DNA from: Deinandra increscens subsp. villosa
Taxonomy: Eukaryota; Streptophyta; Magnoliopsida; Asterales; Asteraceae
Assembly (NCBI GenBank): GCA_039602395.1
Contig: JBCNJP010000018.1
Location: forward strand, 124,001 to 188,000
Reading direction: 5' to 3'
DNA length: 64,000 nucleotides
The position numbers and the translations under genes were made by a program. Under the pieces are notes generated by a model, which saw only the letters and a program-made list of their open reading frames with translations, was not told the DNA's origin and searched no databases. How positions within the stretch are numbered: the stretch's first letter is position 1; each line of letters opens with the position of its first letter. Shown piece by piece: positions 1-10,700 of the stretch.

Positions 1-46
1 ACACATTAATGAGAAAAAAGGAAACCTTAAATTTAATTATTAAAAT

Positions 47-48
<2 letters not shown>

Positions 49-95
<47 letters not shown>
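49..95. repeat. (CT)n microsatellite
   Basis: A run of about 23 CT dinucleotides followed by degraded CT-rich sequence to about 120. The reading frame across it is only Leu-Ser repetition and is not a gene. Confidence 0.95.
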
Positions 96-98
<3 letters not shown>

Positions 99-354
99 CT
101 CTATCTTCTATATCTCTCTCTCGATCAAAGACTAGATTTTACAAAATTTTTGAAACTTAATTTACAAAAAAAAAAATCGGAACGTAAACCATCAGTGCTA
201 TGTTACGTAGGTGTAACAAAAAATTATAATGTATATGTTTCAAGAAAAAATTAAAGGTTACATATGTGTAACAATAATTTTATATATGTGTAATCAAATT
301 AAACATTCTACAAATTAACAAAACCCATTTACATTTGTGTAATCAATTCATAAC

Positions 355-565
355 TTCATAATGATACAGTATTACATCAGTGTAATATTGAAATTTACTC
401 AGAAATTATAACCTGACAACAATACAGTATTACATCAGTGTAACAATTAAATTTACTCAGGAACTATAGCTTGAGAAATATACAGTATTACATCAGTGTA
501 AGAATGCAATTTACTCTGAAATTATAACCTGACATTGCTACGGTATTACATCAGTGTAACATTTT
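355..565. repeat. Tandem repeat of about 58 bp, four copies
   Basis: A unit containing ACAGTATTACATCAGTGTAA followed by TTTACTCAG.AATTATA.CCTGA recurs at about 366, 424, 481 and 540. The core TTACA-TCA-GTGTAA is itself an inverted repeat. The rest of 120-745 is AT-rich with no other recognisable feature. It probably belongs to the cluster of TA-associated insertions that interrupts the left LTR of the backbone retroelement. Confidence 0.7.
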
Positions 566-743
566 TTATGGTTCCTTCATATATTTATATTTAGCTCATT
601 TACTCAAATACTATAACCTGATAAAATCACTGTAACGTATATTAAATTTATACTAGACAGCATAAAATTAGTTTAAGATAACGAAAATTTATAATGTACA
701 AGAACAATACGTGAAAGTTCAAACCGATATAAAGATAGAGACG

Positions 744-745
<2 letters not shown>

Positions 746-793
<48 letters not shown>
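746..793. repeat. (TA)n microsatellite
   Basis: About 24 TA units directly abutting the palindromic element at 794. One of many TA tracts that flank such elements here. Confidence 0.95.
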
Positions 794-795
<2 letters not shown>

Positions 796-1272
796 TAAAA
801 GATCCGTGTAGACCCCTTATTTTTTGTAGACCCCGTAGACCCCTTATAAAACTCAATAAAACTCATTAAAACTCACTAAAAATAAAACTCAGTTTTGTTA
901 ATTTAGTTTTTTTTATTTGCGATAAGCTTTTAAGAACAAAAAAAGACAATTAAAAAAAAAAGAAAAACGAAAAACATTAAAAATTGAACATTTTAAGACA
1001 ATGAGTTTTAAAAATCAATGAGTTTAAAACTCAATAAACTCAATAAAACTCAGTGTTGCGTTTAAAACTCATTATTTTAAAACTCATTGTCTTAAAATGT
1101 TCGATTTTTAATGTTTTTTGTTTTTTTTAATTAATTTATTTATTTTTTTGGTTCTTAAAAGCTTATCGTAATTAAAAAAACCAAATTTACAACACTGAGT
1201 TTTATTTTTATTGAGTTTTATTGTGGGATCTACCGGGGTCTACAAAATTTAAGGGATCTACACGGAACCCTT

Positions 1273-1275
<3 letters not shown>
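794..1275. mobile_element. TA-flanked foldback element, 'CCGTGTAGACCCC' family
   Basis: A 482-bp non-coding element bounded by (TA)n on both sides. The left end reads GGTAAAAGATCCGTGTAGAC and the right end is its imperfect inverse, GTCTACACGGAACCC-like (GATCTACACGGAACCCTTCCC). The inverted repeat continues inwards through AAACTCA/TGAGTTT-rich arms, so the whole element can fold into one hairpin. No 8-bp or 5-bp duplication is visible, only TA tracts. It matches the general form of microsatellite-targeting MITEs such as rice Micron; the family name is descriptive. Confidence 0.6.

Positions 1276-1305
<30 letters not shown>
1276..1305. repeat. (TA)n microsatellite
   Basis: About 15 TA units between two palindromic elements. 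Confidence 0.95.
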
Positions 1306-1308
<3 letters not shown>

Positions 1309-2063
1309 GAAGGATCAAATAAAAACAAGATGTTATTGCGAAAACAAGAAAACAAATATTAAAACCTCCATAACTTCCTCATACGATAATATTTTTAAAA
1401 AAAATTTGCACCAAAAGTCTTAAAATTATGTCACCTTTAATTCTGGGAAAAAAATAAAAAATATAAAATTTCATGATTTTTTTTATTATTGCACATGTGC
1501 AATAATACGTATTAATTATATTACACATGTGCAATATTAACAAAAAAACGTTAATTTTTTTTATTTTTTTCACGAATTAAAGATAACAGAATTATAAGAT
1601 CTATGGTACAATTTTTTATCAAAAATATTAACGTATGAAAAAGTTATAGAGGTTTTAATATTATTGCACATGTGCAATAATAAATTTTTATTGCACATGT
1701 GCAATAATAAAAAAATAAAAAAAACGTTGATTTTTTTTTAATTTTCTCCAGAATTAAAGATAACAGAATTATAAGATTTATGGTGCAATTTTTTATAAAA
1801 AATTTTAACATATGAAAAAAGTTATAAAGGTTTTAATATTATTGCATATGTGCAATAATAATAATAATAAAAATTATTGCACCTGTGCAATAATAATTTT
1901 TAAAAAAAATTTGATTATTTTTTAAATTTTTTCCCATAACTAAAGATAACATAATTTTAAGGATTTTGGTGCAAAATTTTTATAAAAATATTAACGTATG
2001 AAAAAGTTATAGAGGTTTTAATATTTGTTTTCGTGTTTTCGCAAGTTGTTTTCACATGATCCT

Positions 2064-2068
<5 letters not shown>
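1306..2068. mobile_element. TA-flanked palindromic element, 'TGCACATGTGCA' family, copy 1
   Basis: A 763-bp non-coding element between (TA)n tracts. Ends are GGGGAAGGATCA and TGATCCTTACCC. Just inside are inverted copies of a GAAAAC..AAACAAATATTAAAACCTC block. The interior repeats ATTATTGCACATGTGCAATAAT, a perfect palindrome around TGCACATGTGCA, several times, separated by TCTTATAATTCTGTTATCTTTAATTCT-like spacers. Copies of the same family lie at 9849-10616 (opposite orientation), 57326-58077 and, as a diverged subfamily, 53130-53931. Confidence 0.7.

Positions 2069-2122
<54 letters not shown>
2069..2122. repeat. (TA)n microsatellite, insertion site of the Athila-like element
   Basis: About 26 TA units ending in ATATG. 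The last five bases (2118-2122) are the left target-site duplication of the Athila-like element and recur at 9394-9398. Confidence 0.95.
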
Positions 2123-2124
<2 letters not shown>

Positions 2125-3223
2125 ATAACGGTTTGTCGAGACCGTTACAAATCCCCAACTTAATAAAGATTTGCAGTAGTGGAAGTTAGGGTATCGAACC
2201 AAGGGAATTAGTGGTCACTTGTTAATTGACTAAATTACAACTAAATTAACCTAAATTACTTTAACCTAAATTGCAAAAAAATTGGAAATTTGCCTCTTAG
2301 CTGTAAAAGTATATTGGTTGATTTATCACTAAATTACTAAAACTAAATTATGCTAACAAACGATTGATTAAACTTATGTAAATTAAGGGTAACCACTTTA
2401 AGATCCGGTTTCGTGAATTTACTGATTTCGCACATTGGGAATTGAGCAAAGAAACCACATAGACATGGTTGATAAACTCATTCAATCCTATCCAACCAAC
2501 TATTATGCATGTACTTAGTATAGTCCTAGAGCTATGCAACTAAGGTAGTCCGGGAGCGGGGGGTACAAACACAGTAATCGGTCAAACACATCAAATAAGC
2601 AAATACTGAATTTATGATTGTCACTGGTCACAAATTCATCCAATATCCAAAACCCTAGTTTGAACTCAGTAAACCACTAACCTTCACTCAAAGTGATTAC
2701 AAAGAAATTAGCCTGACATGGCAACGATCGAAAACACGGAAATCAACGAAAACGCCATTAGAATGCTTGTCAAATGCTTGGAATTCTTCACCGAAGGCCT
2801 GGAAATCTCCTGGAATCCGTAACCAGCACTCCAAGGTCGTCAAAAAAGGCAGAAGATCCGAATGGTTGGCCTCACATTGGCTTAAATAGCCAAACCCTAA
2901 TTTTTGGCCGACATAGCACCCATATCGTGGCGCGACAATCTCTCTTCCAAAGGCTCGCGACACGATCTCGCCAAAATAGTCGGGGCCTTCAACATCAACA
3001 CGCGTCGTGTCGCGAGGAGCAAGCCTCAACCCTCGCGACACGATCTTACTTCAAAACCAGAATTCTTCCAAAACTTCAATACTTCAATTCAACCGATTTA
3101 ATCACGTTAACGTACAAACCTGAAACAAACGAAACTATACAAAGTGATATGTTCCCGACTGAATATAAACCATAAAAACAGGGAATTAAGAATGTTAACA
3201 CACTACAAATCACTAACACATCA
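2123..3223 (-). repeat. 3' LTR of the Athila-like element
   Basis: 1101 bp, starts TGATAACGGTTTG and ends CACTAACACATCA in plus-strand reading. Nearly identical to 8294-9393. The segment 2925-3040 contains inverted copies of a TCGTGTCGCGAGG-like word, which also occurs in the internal non-coding DNA. Confidence 0.95.
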
Positions 3224-3246
3224 CATCCCCACACTTATCTTTTTAC
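3224..3246 (-). other. Polypurine tract of the Athila-like element
   Basis: Directly inside the 3' LTR, the minus strand reads AAAAAGATAAGTGTGGGGATG, a purine-rich stretch in the position expected for plus-strand DNA priming. Confidence 0.7.
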
Positions 3247-4941
3247 GTCTCGGAAAAACTGCCACGGAATCATAATCGGGAAATCAATTTCAAAACCATT
3301 TAACATTTAATTCATCCACCAAATCAATTCCACAAACCATAATGTAATCACCTGCACTAACTGTAATTGCCGATATTTCGGTCCGACTAAACCCAACCAC
3401 CGACCTTTTGTTTCGCCCCCATGTGTTTATGAAATTACCGAATAGAAGTTCAGTCTACCTACGGGTCCCACTAAAGAAAGATCAAGTTCAGCCTACTCCC
3501 GAGTCAAATTCAGATAAAGTAAAGGTTAATAAAGATTAATATTTTAGATTTTCCCCACCCTCCTTAGAAAAGATACTAAGATGTCCAAAGAATAATGATT
3601 AAGATAGCCTTAACGTGTTGAGCATTTATTTTTCTACTATTCTTTTTTTTTTTTTTTTTTGTAATTGGTTAATTTTAACTATATTTACCAACGGACATCA
3701 TCAGAGGCATTCTTTCACAAGGTCTTACCCCACGAAATCATACGTGAGTATTTTGCCCGCGAGATCCGGAACATCATCAGAGGCACTTACCACGGGATAC
3801 TATCCTTAGTTTGTACATGAGTATTTTGTCCCTTCACTCTAATTCATTAACAATTTTATTACCTAATATGCTCAATTGACTATTCTAAGGACATAGAAGT
3901 ATCTAACCTAAGTGGTCTTTTTCCTCCTAATCATCAGTTTCAGAATTTCTATCACCTCTAGAATGGGAACCCACTAGCAAACTGATTAGCATATTTATAC
4001 AACAATAAACACACAGGCTATTTAAGCTACTCCTAGGTCAGCTGGGCCTACCGACACATCACAGATTAGCCATGTTTTCCATTCTTTCCTTTCCTACCAC
4101 TTTTCCCTTTTCTTTCTTTATTTTTATTTCCGAAAATTGATTCCCAATTGTACTATCATTTTCCGTGTTTTGCAAGTTATTCCAAAGACATTTTCAAAAT
4201 TTTCAAAACACTACAAATAACTAACTAAAAAATGAAAAATCTTTTTGGATGTTTATGTTTTTTATGTTTTTTTTTTATTATTTTTCAAAATAACACAAAA
4301 CTACCTAAAAATTCAAAAACTGACGTCCTGTCCCCCTCCCCACACTTAAGATCAACATTGTCCTCAATGTGATAGAAGAACACGCACAAACTAATATACA
4401 GACACGAATGATAAGAGAAACAAAATAAAAATAAAAATAAAATAATGAAAATAACAAAAGTTGGAACAGACTTCCCTGATATAATTCCATGAAAGCTCCT
4501 CGAAAGTCGTGCCAACACAAACTCCATTCCGAAAAGTGTTGTGGCCCACATCGTGTCGCGAGGCCTTGCGATGATAAGCTTCGCGGCACGCTCCCCAAAT
4601 TGGGTATCCTTAATCGAAGAAGACGCGCGTCGTGGCGCGAGGAGAAATCCTCAACCCTCGCGCCACGATGTGATCTACAGTAGCAGGAAACGCGAAAAAT
4701 TGCTTGTATGCTTGACCACTTCGTGCGTTTTCTCTTTTACACCACCCCCCCGACACCTTGGAGTGTCTCTGTTCTGCTGCCACCAGCTTCTCCATGCCTC
4801 TCGAACTCCTGAAATTACAACTAATTAAAAGAAAACAAAGAAAACAAGGAAAATGAACAAAACAAAACAAAACGCAAAACTCGGGTTGCCTCCCGTTTAG
4901 CGCTAAGTTTAACGTCTTCAGCCAGACGGTACTACTCTTCA
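3247..4941 (-). other. Non-coding 3' internal region of the Athila-like element
   Basis: About 1.7 kb where an autonomous relative would encode reverse transcriptase, RNase H and integrase. I see no such motifs in any frame. It contains a poly-T run near 3642-3660 and copies of the CGCGAGG/CCTCGCG word at about 4551-4562, 4631-4642 and 4658-4670. Confidence 0.8.
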
Positions 4942-7900
4942 TTATGGAGGCTGGAACACATGCCTAGCTTCACGCTTAACCATGGTGAAAGGATTTTGAA
5001 TACACTTCCCTTTCTTGTTGCGAATCCCTTCACCTTCATCAAGTTCCATCTTCATCGACCCTCGACCATCCAAGCTAGTTTGGTCATGCTTCACATTACC
5101 CTTTGTCTGTTCGATGGACTTGGATTCCTTCTCCTTTTCTTTGTGACCACGTCTTACCTCTTTCTGCTTAACCGATGTAATCACACTTACCGGGTCACCA
5201 GTATCCCCACACTTGGAATTAACCACTTCCATTTCTGCACTCCTGTCAAACACAACACCACCTTTCGTTGTATCCTCCTCGTTACCACACGGAGGACACT
5301 CATTAGTAGCAAAGAGTTTTGGAATAGATTTAATAACCGAATAATCAAAAATAGAATTAAATAAATTTAAATGCAATAAACGGTTACCAAATTTCATGGT
5401 GCATGTGTTGGTTCTACAATCGATTTGCGTGTTCGCAGTCGCAAGGAATGGTCGTCCCAAAATCACTTTCGGTTGGTGTCCCGTTTCTTCATAATCGACA
5501 ACTAGAAAATCCTCGGGAAAATAGAAATCACCAACTTTAACTGCCAGACCCGTTAACATACCCCTAGGCCTCTTCGACGACCCATCCGCAAACACCACTT
5601 TCGTTTTCACTTCCCGCATTTCCCCTAAGTCATACTTATCAACAACACTGCTGGGTAAAACACTTACCGATGCTCCAAAGTCTAACAACGCCTTATTGGT
5701 TTTAAAATCTCCAATTTGCACCGGAATGTATGGCGTTTTCAATTCCTCAAACTCCTCCTCACCTTCGGATTCTTCACCATCCTCCACTGTATTTATCGCA
5801 CTAATTGGTACCCCTCGAACATTTTTAGCACCCGAGGTGGAGGCTTGATGTCGCGGGTTGACGTCAGTGTCACTCGGCAGCTTACCATGTTCTCGTTTTG
5901 ATGACTCGGCTGCCAATTGGCCCACTTGCTTGGCCAAAGCTTCATGATTTTTGTCTTGAATCTCAAGCTTCCTTTCAAACGCCTTCTGACCCTCTATGAG
6001 CGAGTTCATCTTGTCCATCATGGCTGCGAATTGAGCTTGCATTCCCTCGTCTTGTTTCGGTTGGGGTTGCTGATAATTGCTTTGTTGCTGATTCGCACCT
6101 TGATTGTAATTATTCCGTTGGTAGCCTCCCGAGTTGTTTCCTTGACGATTCTGGGACTGTTGGTATTGCTGTCCTCCACCCTGCACATAAGAACCTTGAA
6201 ATTCCGGATTCAATTGATTGTTCGCATTACCATACCTGAAGTTTGGATGATTTCGCATGTTCGGATGATATGTGTTGGAGTTGAAATCGAATGGTTTCCC
6301 TTGAACATAGCTCACATCCTCCTGCCCGCTACCCAAAGTAGGACACTGATTCGCATAGTGTCCCAACTCGCCGCATGTTGCGCAAACTACAAATGATGAT
6401 GCTGCTTTCGCTTCTTCACTGCCACCACCGACCTTGAGTTGTGTTAATTGTTTCTCCAACAATGCACACTTCTTCTCCAAGCTCTCATACTTCTCTTCCA
6501 CACCGTAATCCACTGCTTTTAGTGCTGCTTTTGGTCTTCTAGCGGATTGGGCATGTCTCCTTGATGTTGTAGACAAACGCTCCAGGTGAGCCCAATCATC
6601 CGCTTCAGGATTTGTGAGAAACGTTCCATTGCTTATCGAAAGCAAATCCCGAGCATCATCCTGCAACAAACCATCATAAAAACAATGAATTAGATCCCAC
6701 ATTTCAAAACCATGATGAGGACATTTTCGTAAAAGTTCTTTGAATCTAGTAAAAGCTTCATGAAAAGGCTCCCCTGATGATTGTTGAAAGCCTCGGATGG
6801 CTGCTCGGCCCTCACTGGTCTTGCTCATTGGATAATACTCATCCAAGAACGCTTCTTGCAACTCCGCCCATGTATGGATGCTTGCGGCGGGTAGACTATC
6901 AAACCACCGGCGGGCTCGATCCTTGAGTGTAAAAGAGAACATCATCAGTTTAACATCGTCAGTTGTGAAACCTGTTGCCCCGATTGTGCTGCAAGTAGAT
7001 TCAAACGATTTTATGTGAAGGTAAGGCTCCTCCGTCCTCTTCCCATAAAACTCCGGCAAAAACCCCAAGTATTGAGGTTTCACTTCAAATGCCCTATTGT
7101 TCTGAGAGACCGGAGTTACAACTGCTGATGAACTTGGCATAATGATCGGCTTGAAATGGCTCTCAACTCCTTGTGCTCGGGCTGGTGTCACTATCCTCGG
7201 TACCCCTCCTTCCATGTGAATTTGATTCCTCCCTTGATTATTAGGGACATGTGGTACACCCCTTGGAGGTTGATTCTGACGCACTGGTTGAGGGTGAACC
7301 GGAGGTTGTTGTCGTCGTGGGTTAGCTAGAACCTCCGGTTGACCTCTAAATGGATACCCATTGTCTTCATCAGGCTCGTACCACTCTTGGTCCCATTGTT
7401 CGTCCTGTTGCTGCCAATCTTGCTGTCCTCCATTGTCTGCGGCTCCATACCCGTATCTTTGCTGATCGAACATCGGGTTTTGCCAAATGTTGGCCTGGTT
7501 GGCAAGGTAGAATTGTTGAGGGGGTGGTTGTTGTGGTGCTCGGCGAAATTGGGGTGGTTGCTGTGGTGGTTGCTGTGGGGGTGGAATCGGGTGTTGACCT
7601 CTGTAACGGAGGTCTTCTGCGTCATGATGTGACGACCGAGCTGAGTGGTGTGAGTTTGGTCGCCCATTGAGCGGGTCATCAAGGTTTGGATATGGTTGTC
7701 TCTGAAAGGCTGGATCATTTTGTGGGTTTTGTGGCTGAACTTGCGGGTCTTGTGGTTGGTTTTGGAGATTGGGGTCAATTTGGGGTGGGATTACTGGTTG
7801 TTGTTGGTTTTGTGGCTGGTTCTCCATGTTTCTCCTGCTTCTTTGCTCTGCTCGGTTCTGCCGAGCTGTACGTTCAATTTCTGGATTGTAGATTAACGGT

Positions 7901-7959
7901 GATTGCTTTTGTGAATGCCTAGTATGCATAAAACTTGCACAAACCTGCAAAACAGCCAA
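4942..7959 (-). CDS. Gag-aspartic protease polyprotein, Athila-like
   Basis: One uninterrupted 1005-codon ORF. The N-terminal 280 residues are rich in Gln, Asn and Pro and are unlikely to be folded. The Gag core follows at about residues 290-470, with the family motif RKCPHHGFEMW. A CCHC zinc knuckle (CATCGELGHYANQCP) lies near residue 535 and a Gln/Asn-rich linker comes after it. The retropepsin-like domain is at about 740-850: active-site-like LLDFGASVSVLP and the later ILGRPFLAT strand are both visible. DFGA replaces the common DTGA/DLGA; the catalytic Asp is kept. The ORF stops soon after the protease with no polymerase. Start choice: the first Met is at 7959, but Met-45 (7825-7827) begins the Q/P-rich MENQPQNQQQ stretch and is an equally likely start. 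Gag packages RNA in cytoplasmic particles; the protease would process it. Family placement rests on Gag motifs and the tRNA-Asp primer site. Confidence 0.92.
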   Translation of the reverse strand: MAVLQVCASFMHTRHSQKQSPLIYNPEIERTARQNRAEQRSRRNMENQPQNQQQPVIPPQIDPNLQNQPQDPQVQPQNPQNDPAFQRQPYPNLDDPLNGRPNSHHSARSSHHDAEDLRYRGQHPIPPPQQPPQQPPQFRRAPQQPPPQQFYLANQANIWQNPMFDQQRYGYGAADNGGQQDWQQQDEQWDQEWYEPDEDNGYPFRGQPEVLANPRRQQPPVHPQPVRQNQPPRGVPHVPNNQGRNQIHMEGGVPRIVTPARAQGVESHFKPIIMPSSSAVVTPVSQNNRAFEVKPQYLGFLPEFYGKRTEEPYLHIKSFESTCSTIGATGFTTDDVKLMMFSFTLKDRARRWFDSLPAASIHTWAELQEAFLDEYYPMSKTSEGRAAIRGFQQSSGEPFHEAFTRFKELLRKCPHHGFEMWDLIHCFYDGLLQDDARDLLSISNGTFLTNPEADDWAHLERLSTTSRRHAQSARRPKAALKAVDYGVEEKYESLEKKCALLEKQLTQLKVGGGSEEAKAASSFVVCATCGELGHYANQCPTLGSGQEDVSYVQGKPFDFNSNTYHPNMRNHPNFRYGNANNQLNPEFQGSYVQGGGQQYQQSQNRQGNNSGGYQRNNYNQGANQQQSNYQQPQPKQDEGMQAQFAAMMDKMNSLIEGQKAFERKLEIQDKNHEALAKQVGQLAAESSKREHGKLPSDTDVNPRHQASTSGAKNVRGVPISAINTVEDGEESEGEEEFEELKTPYIPVQIGDFKTNKALLDFGASVSVLPSSVVDKYDLGEMREVKTKVVFADGSSKRPRGMLTGLAVKVGDFYFPEDFLVVDYEETGHQPKVILGRPFLATANTQIDCRTNTCTMKFGNRLLHLNLFNSIFDYSVIKSIPKLFATNECPPCGNEEDTTKGGVVFDRSAEMEVVNSKCGDTGDPVSVITSVKQKEVRRGHKEKEKESKSIEQTKGNVKHDQTSLDGRGSMKMELDEGEGIRNKKGKCIQNPFTMVKREARHVFQPP

Positions 7960-8273
7960 AACAAAGCAAACGGGTTACGTAGCACTGCTCTAGAGGTTGC
8001 AAGGAACACGTTAGAAGCAACGAAACACAAAGTTGGGGGGCCAAAAATTGGAAAAACTTTCTGTCCAAATGGCTCCTATCGTGACGCGAGGCTTGTGGGT
8101 GAGGGGCTCGCGACACGATGCAAGTCCAAACTCCGAATTTTCAATTAATTTTTTTTTATAAAAACAGAATAAAATGCAGGGAACAAGAACAAAACACTAT
8201 TTTTTGGATTTTTGGAATTTTTTTAGAAAAATTTAAAAAACAAGTAAATCAACTAACAAACAAGCGCACGATT
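7960..8273 (-). other. 5' leader of the Athila-like element
   Basis: Untranslated segment between the primer site and the Gag ORF. It carries two copies of the TCGTG.CGCGAGG word (about 8079-8090 and, inverted, 8107-8119) and a poly-T stretch. Confidence 0.75.
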
Positions 8274-8290
8274 CCCCGGCAACGGCGCCA
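8274..8290 (-). other. Primer-binding site, tRNA-Asp type
   Basis: The plus strand reads CCCCGGCAACGGCGCCA, the 3' end of plant tRNA-Asp(GUC) including CCA, as I remember that tRNA. It is three bases inside the 5' LTR. It is a primer site, not a tRNA gene, because no other tRNA arms are present. Confidence 0.9.
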
Positions 8291-8293
8291 ATT

Positions 8294-9393
8294 TGATAAC
8301 GGTTTGTCGAGACCGTTACAAATCCCCAACTTAATAAAGATTTGCAGTAGTGGAAGTTAGGGTATCGAACCAAGGGAATTAGTGGTCACTTGTTAATTGA
8401 CTAAATTATAACTAAATTAACCTAAATTACTTTAACCTAAATTGCAAGAAAATTGGAAATTTGCCTCTTAGCTGTAAAAGTGGATTGGTTGATTTATCAC
8501 TAAATTACTAAAACTAAATTATGCTAACAAACGATTGATTAAACTTATGTAAATTAAGGGTAACCACTTTAAGATCCGGTTTCGTGAATTTACTGATTTC
8601 GCACATTGGGAATTGAGCAAAGAAACCACATAGACATGGTTGATAAACTCATTCAATCCTATCCAACCAACTATTATGCATGTACTTAGTATAGTCCTAG
8701 AGCTATGCAACTAAGGTAGTCCGGGAGCGGGGGGTACAAACACAGTAATCGGTCAAACACATCAAATAAGCAAATACTGAATTTATGATTGTCACTGGTC
8801 ACAAATTCATCCAATATCCAAAACCCTAGTTTGAACTCAGTAAATCACTAACCTTCACTCAAAGTGATTACAAAGAAATTAGCCTGACATGGCAACGATC
8901 GAAAACACGGAAATCAACGAAAACGCCATTAGAATGCTTGTCAAATGCTTGGAATTCTTCACCGAAGGCCTGGAAATCTCCTGGAATCCGTAACCAGCAC
9001 TCCAAGGTCGTAAAAAAGGCAGAAGATCCGAATGGTTGGCCTCACATTGGCTTAAATAGCCAAACCCTAATTTTTGGCCGACATAGCACCCATATCGTGG
9101 CGCGACAATCTCTCTTCCAAAGGCTCGCGACACGATCTCGCCAAAATAGTCGGGGCCTTCAACATCAACACGCGTCGTGTCGCGAGGAGCAAGCCTCAAC
9201 CCTCGCGACACGATCTTACTTCAAAACCAGAATTCTTCCAAAACTTCAATACTTCAATTCAACCGATTTAATCACGTTAACGTACAAACCTGAAACAAAC
9301 GAAACTATACAAAGTGATATGTTCCCGACTGAATATAAACCATAAAAACAGGGAATTAAGAATGTTAACACACTACAAATCACTAACACATCA
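8294..9393 (-). repeat. 5' LTR of the Athila-like element
   Basis: 1100 bp, nearly identical to 2123-3223. The differences I see are about five substitutions (for example ATATTGG versus GGATTGG) and a one-base deletion near 9010. Followed by the right TSD ATATG. Confidence 0.95.
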
Positions 9394-9616
9394 ATATGTC
9401 CCAACCCAACATCTCCATAAATAGCATCATGTGCTATAAAGACTTGTACACGAACTTTTGAGTTTTGTAATATTTCCATTATTACAAAATTCCAAGGTTG
9501 CAGAAATCGCTTGTCGGTAGCTCGACGGTCGACTGGTGTTAAATGATTAATCGGATTAATCGTGATTAATGAGCGATTAATCGGAGACCCTAAATTATTA
9601 CAAATATATATATATA

Positions 9617-9794
9617 GGGAGAGGAGCATTTGAGAACCAATTGGGTTTGAGAACTAAAAAGAACTAATCTCAGCCACTAGTTTATATATATGAAACCCCC
9701 CCTCCCTATGAATTATAGTGGTCCCCACTTCAAACTAGTGGTTGAGATTTGGTTCTCAAAAGTTCTCAAAACAAAAAGTTCTCATTTGAACTTA

Positions 9795-9798
<4 letters not shown>
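9617..9798. mobile_element. TA-flanked element, 'GAGAACTTTTGAGAAC' family, copy 1
   Basis: 182 bp nested in the hAT-like element. Ends GGGAGAGGAGCATTTGAGAA and, inverted, GGGTTAAGTTCAAATGAGAA. Related copies at 52451-52629, 52644-52821 and 63962 onward. Confidence 0.7.

Positions 9799-9848
<50 letters not shown>
9799..9848. repeat. (TA)n microsatellite
   Basis: About 25 TA units between two palindromic elements. Confidence 0.95.
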
Positions 9849-9853
<5 letters not shown>

Positions 9854-10613
9854 AGGATCATGTGAAAACAACTTTTATTGCGAAAACACGAAAACAAATA
9901 TTAAAACCTCTATAACTTTTTCATACGTTAATATTTTTATAAAAATTTTGCACCAAAATCCTTAAAATTATGTTATCTTTAGTTATGGGAAAAAAATTAA
10001 AAAATAATCAAATTTGTTTAAAAATTATTATTGCACAGGTGCAATAATTTTTATTATTATTATTATTACACATATGCAATAATATTAAAACCTTTATAAA
10101 TTTTTTCATATGTTAAAATTTTTTATAAAAAATTGCACCATAAATCTTATAATTCTGTTATCTTTAATTCTGGAGAAAATTAAAAAAAATTCAAGGTTTT
10201 TTTTATTTTTTTATTATTGCACATGTGCAATAAAAATTTATTATTGCACATGTGCAATAATATTAAAACCTCTATAACTTTTTCATACGTTAATATTTTT
10301 GATAAAAAATTGTACCATAGATCTTATAATTCTGTTATCTTTAATTCTGGAAAAAATTAAAAAAAAATTAACGTTTTTTGTTAATATTGCACATGTGTAA
10401 TATAATTAATACGTATTATTGCACATGTGCAATAATAAAAAAAATCACGAAATTTTATATTTTTAATTTTTTTTCCCAGAATTAAAGGTGACATAATTTT
10501 AATACTTTTGGTGCAAATTTTTTTAAAAAATATTATCGTATGAAGAAGTTATAGAGGTTTTAATATTTGTTTTCTTGTTTTCGCAATAACATCTTGTTTT
10601 TATTTGATCCTTC

Positions 10614-10616
<3 letters not shown>
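9849..10616. mobile_element. TA-flanked palindromic element, 'TGCACATGTGCA' family, copy 2
   Basis: 768 bp, the reverse complement of the copy at 1306-2068 with modest divergence. Ends GGGTAAGGATCATGTGAAAA and TTTTTATTTGATCCTTCCCC. Contains repeated TGCACATGTGCA palindromes. Confidence 0.72.

Positions 10617-10695
<79 letters not shown>
10617..10695. repeat. (TA)n followed by (GA)n
   Basis: About 26 TA units to 10669, then about 13 GA units. Confidence 0.95.

Positions 10696-10700
<5 letters not shown>

Larger units (their letters stand above)
2123..9393 (-). mobile_element. Non-autonomous Athila-like Ty3-gypsy retrotransposon (Gag-protease only)
   Basis: A complete 7.27-kb LTR element on the minus strand. 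LTRs of 1101 and 1100 bp begin TG and end CA, and a 5-bp TSD ATATG is present on both sides (2118-2122 and 9394-9398). The primer-binding site matches the 3' end of tRNA-Asp, as in Athila elements. It has one large ORF for Gag and aspartic protease. Reverse transcriptase, RNase H and integrase are absent, leaving about 1.7 kb of non-coding DNA before the 3' LTR, so it would depend on enzymes of another element. The LTRs differ by about five substitutions and one indel by eye, which indicates a recent insertion. Confidence 0.93.

Noticed and set aside
9..254. Open frame with Ser-Leu repeats
   Set aside because: Produced by the (CT)n microsatellite.
8270..8290. tRNA-Asp gene
   Set aside because: Only the 3' acceptor end is present, beside an LTR, which is a primer-binding site.
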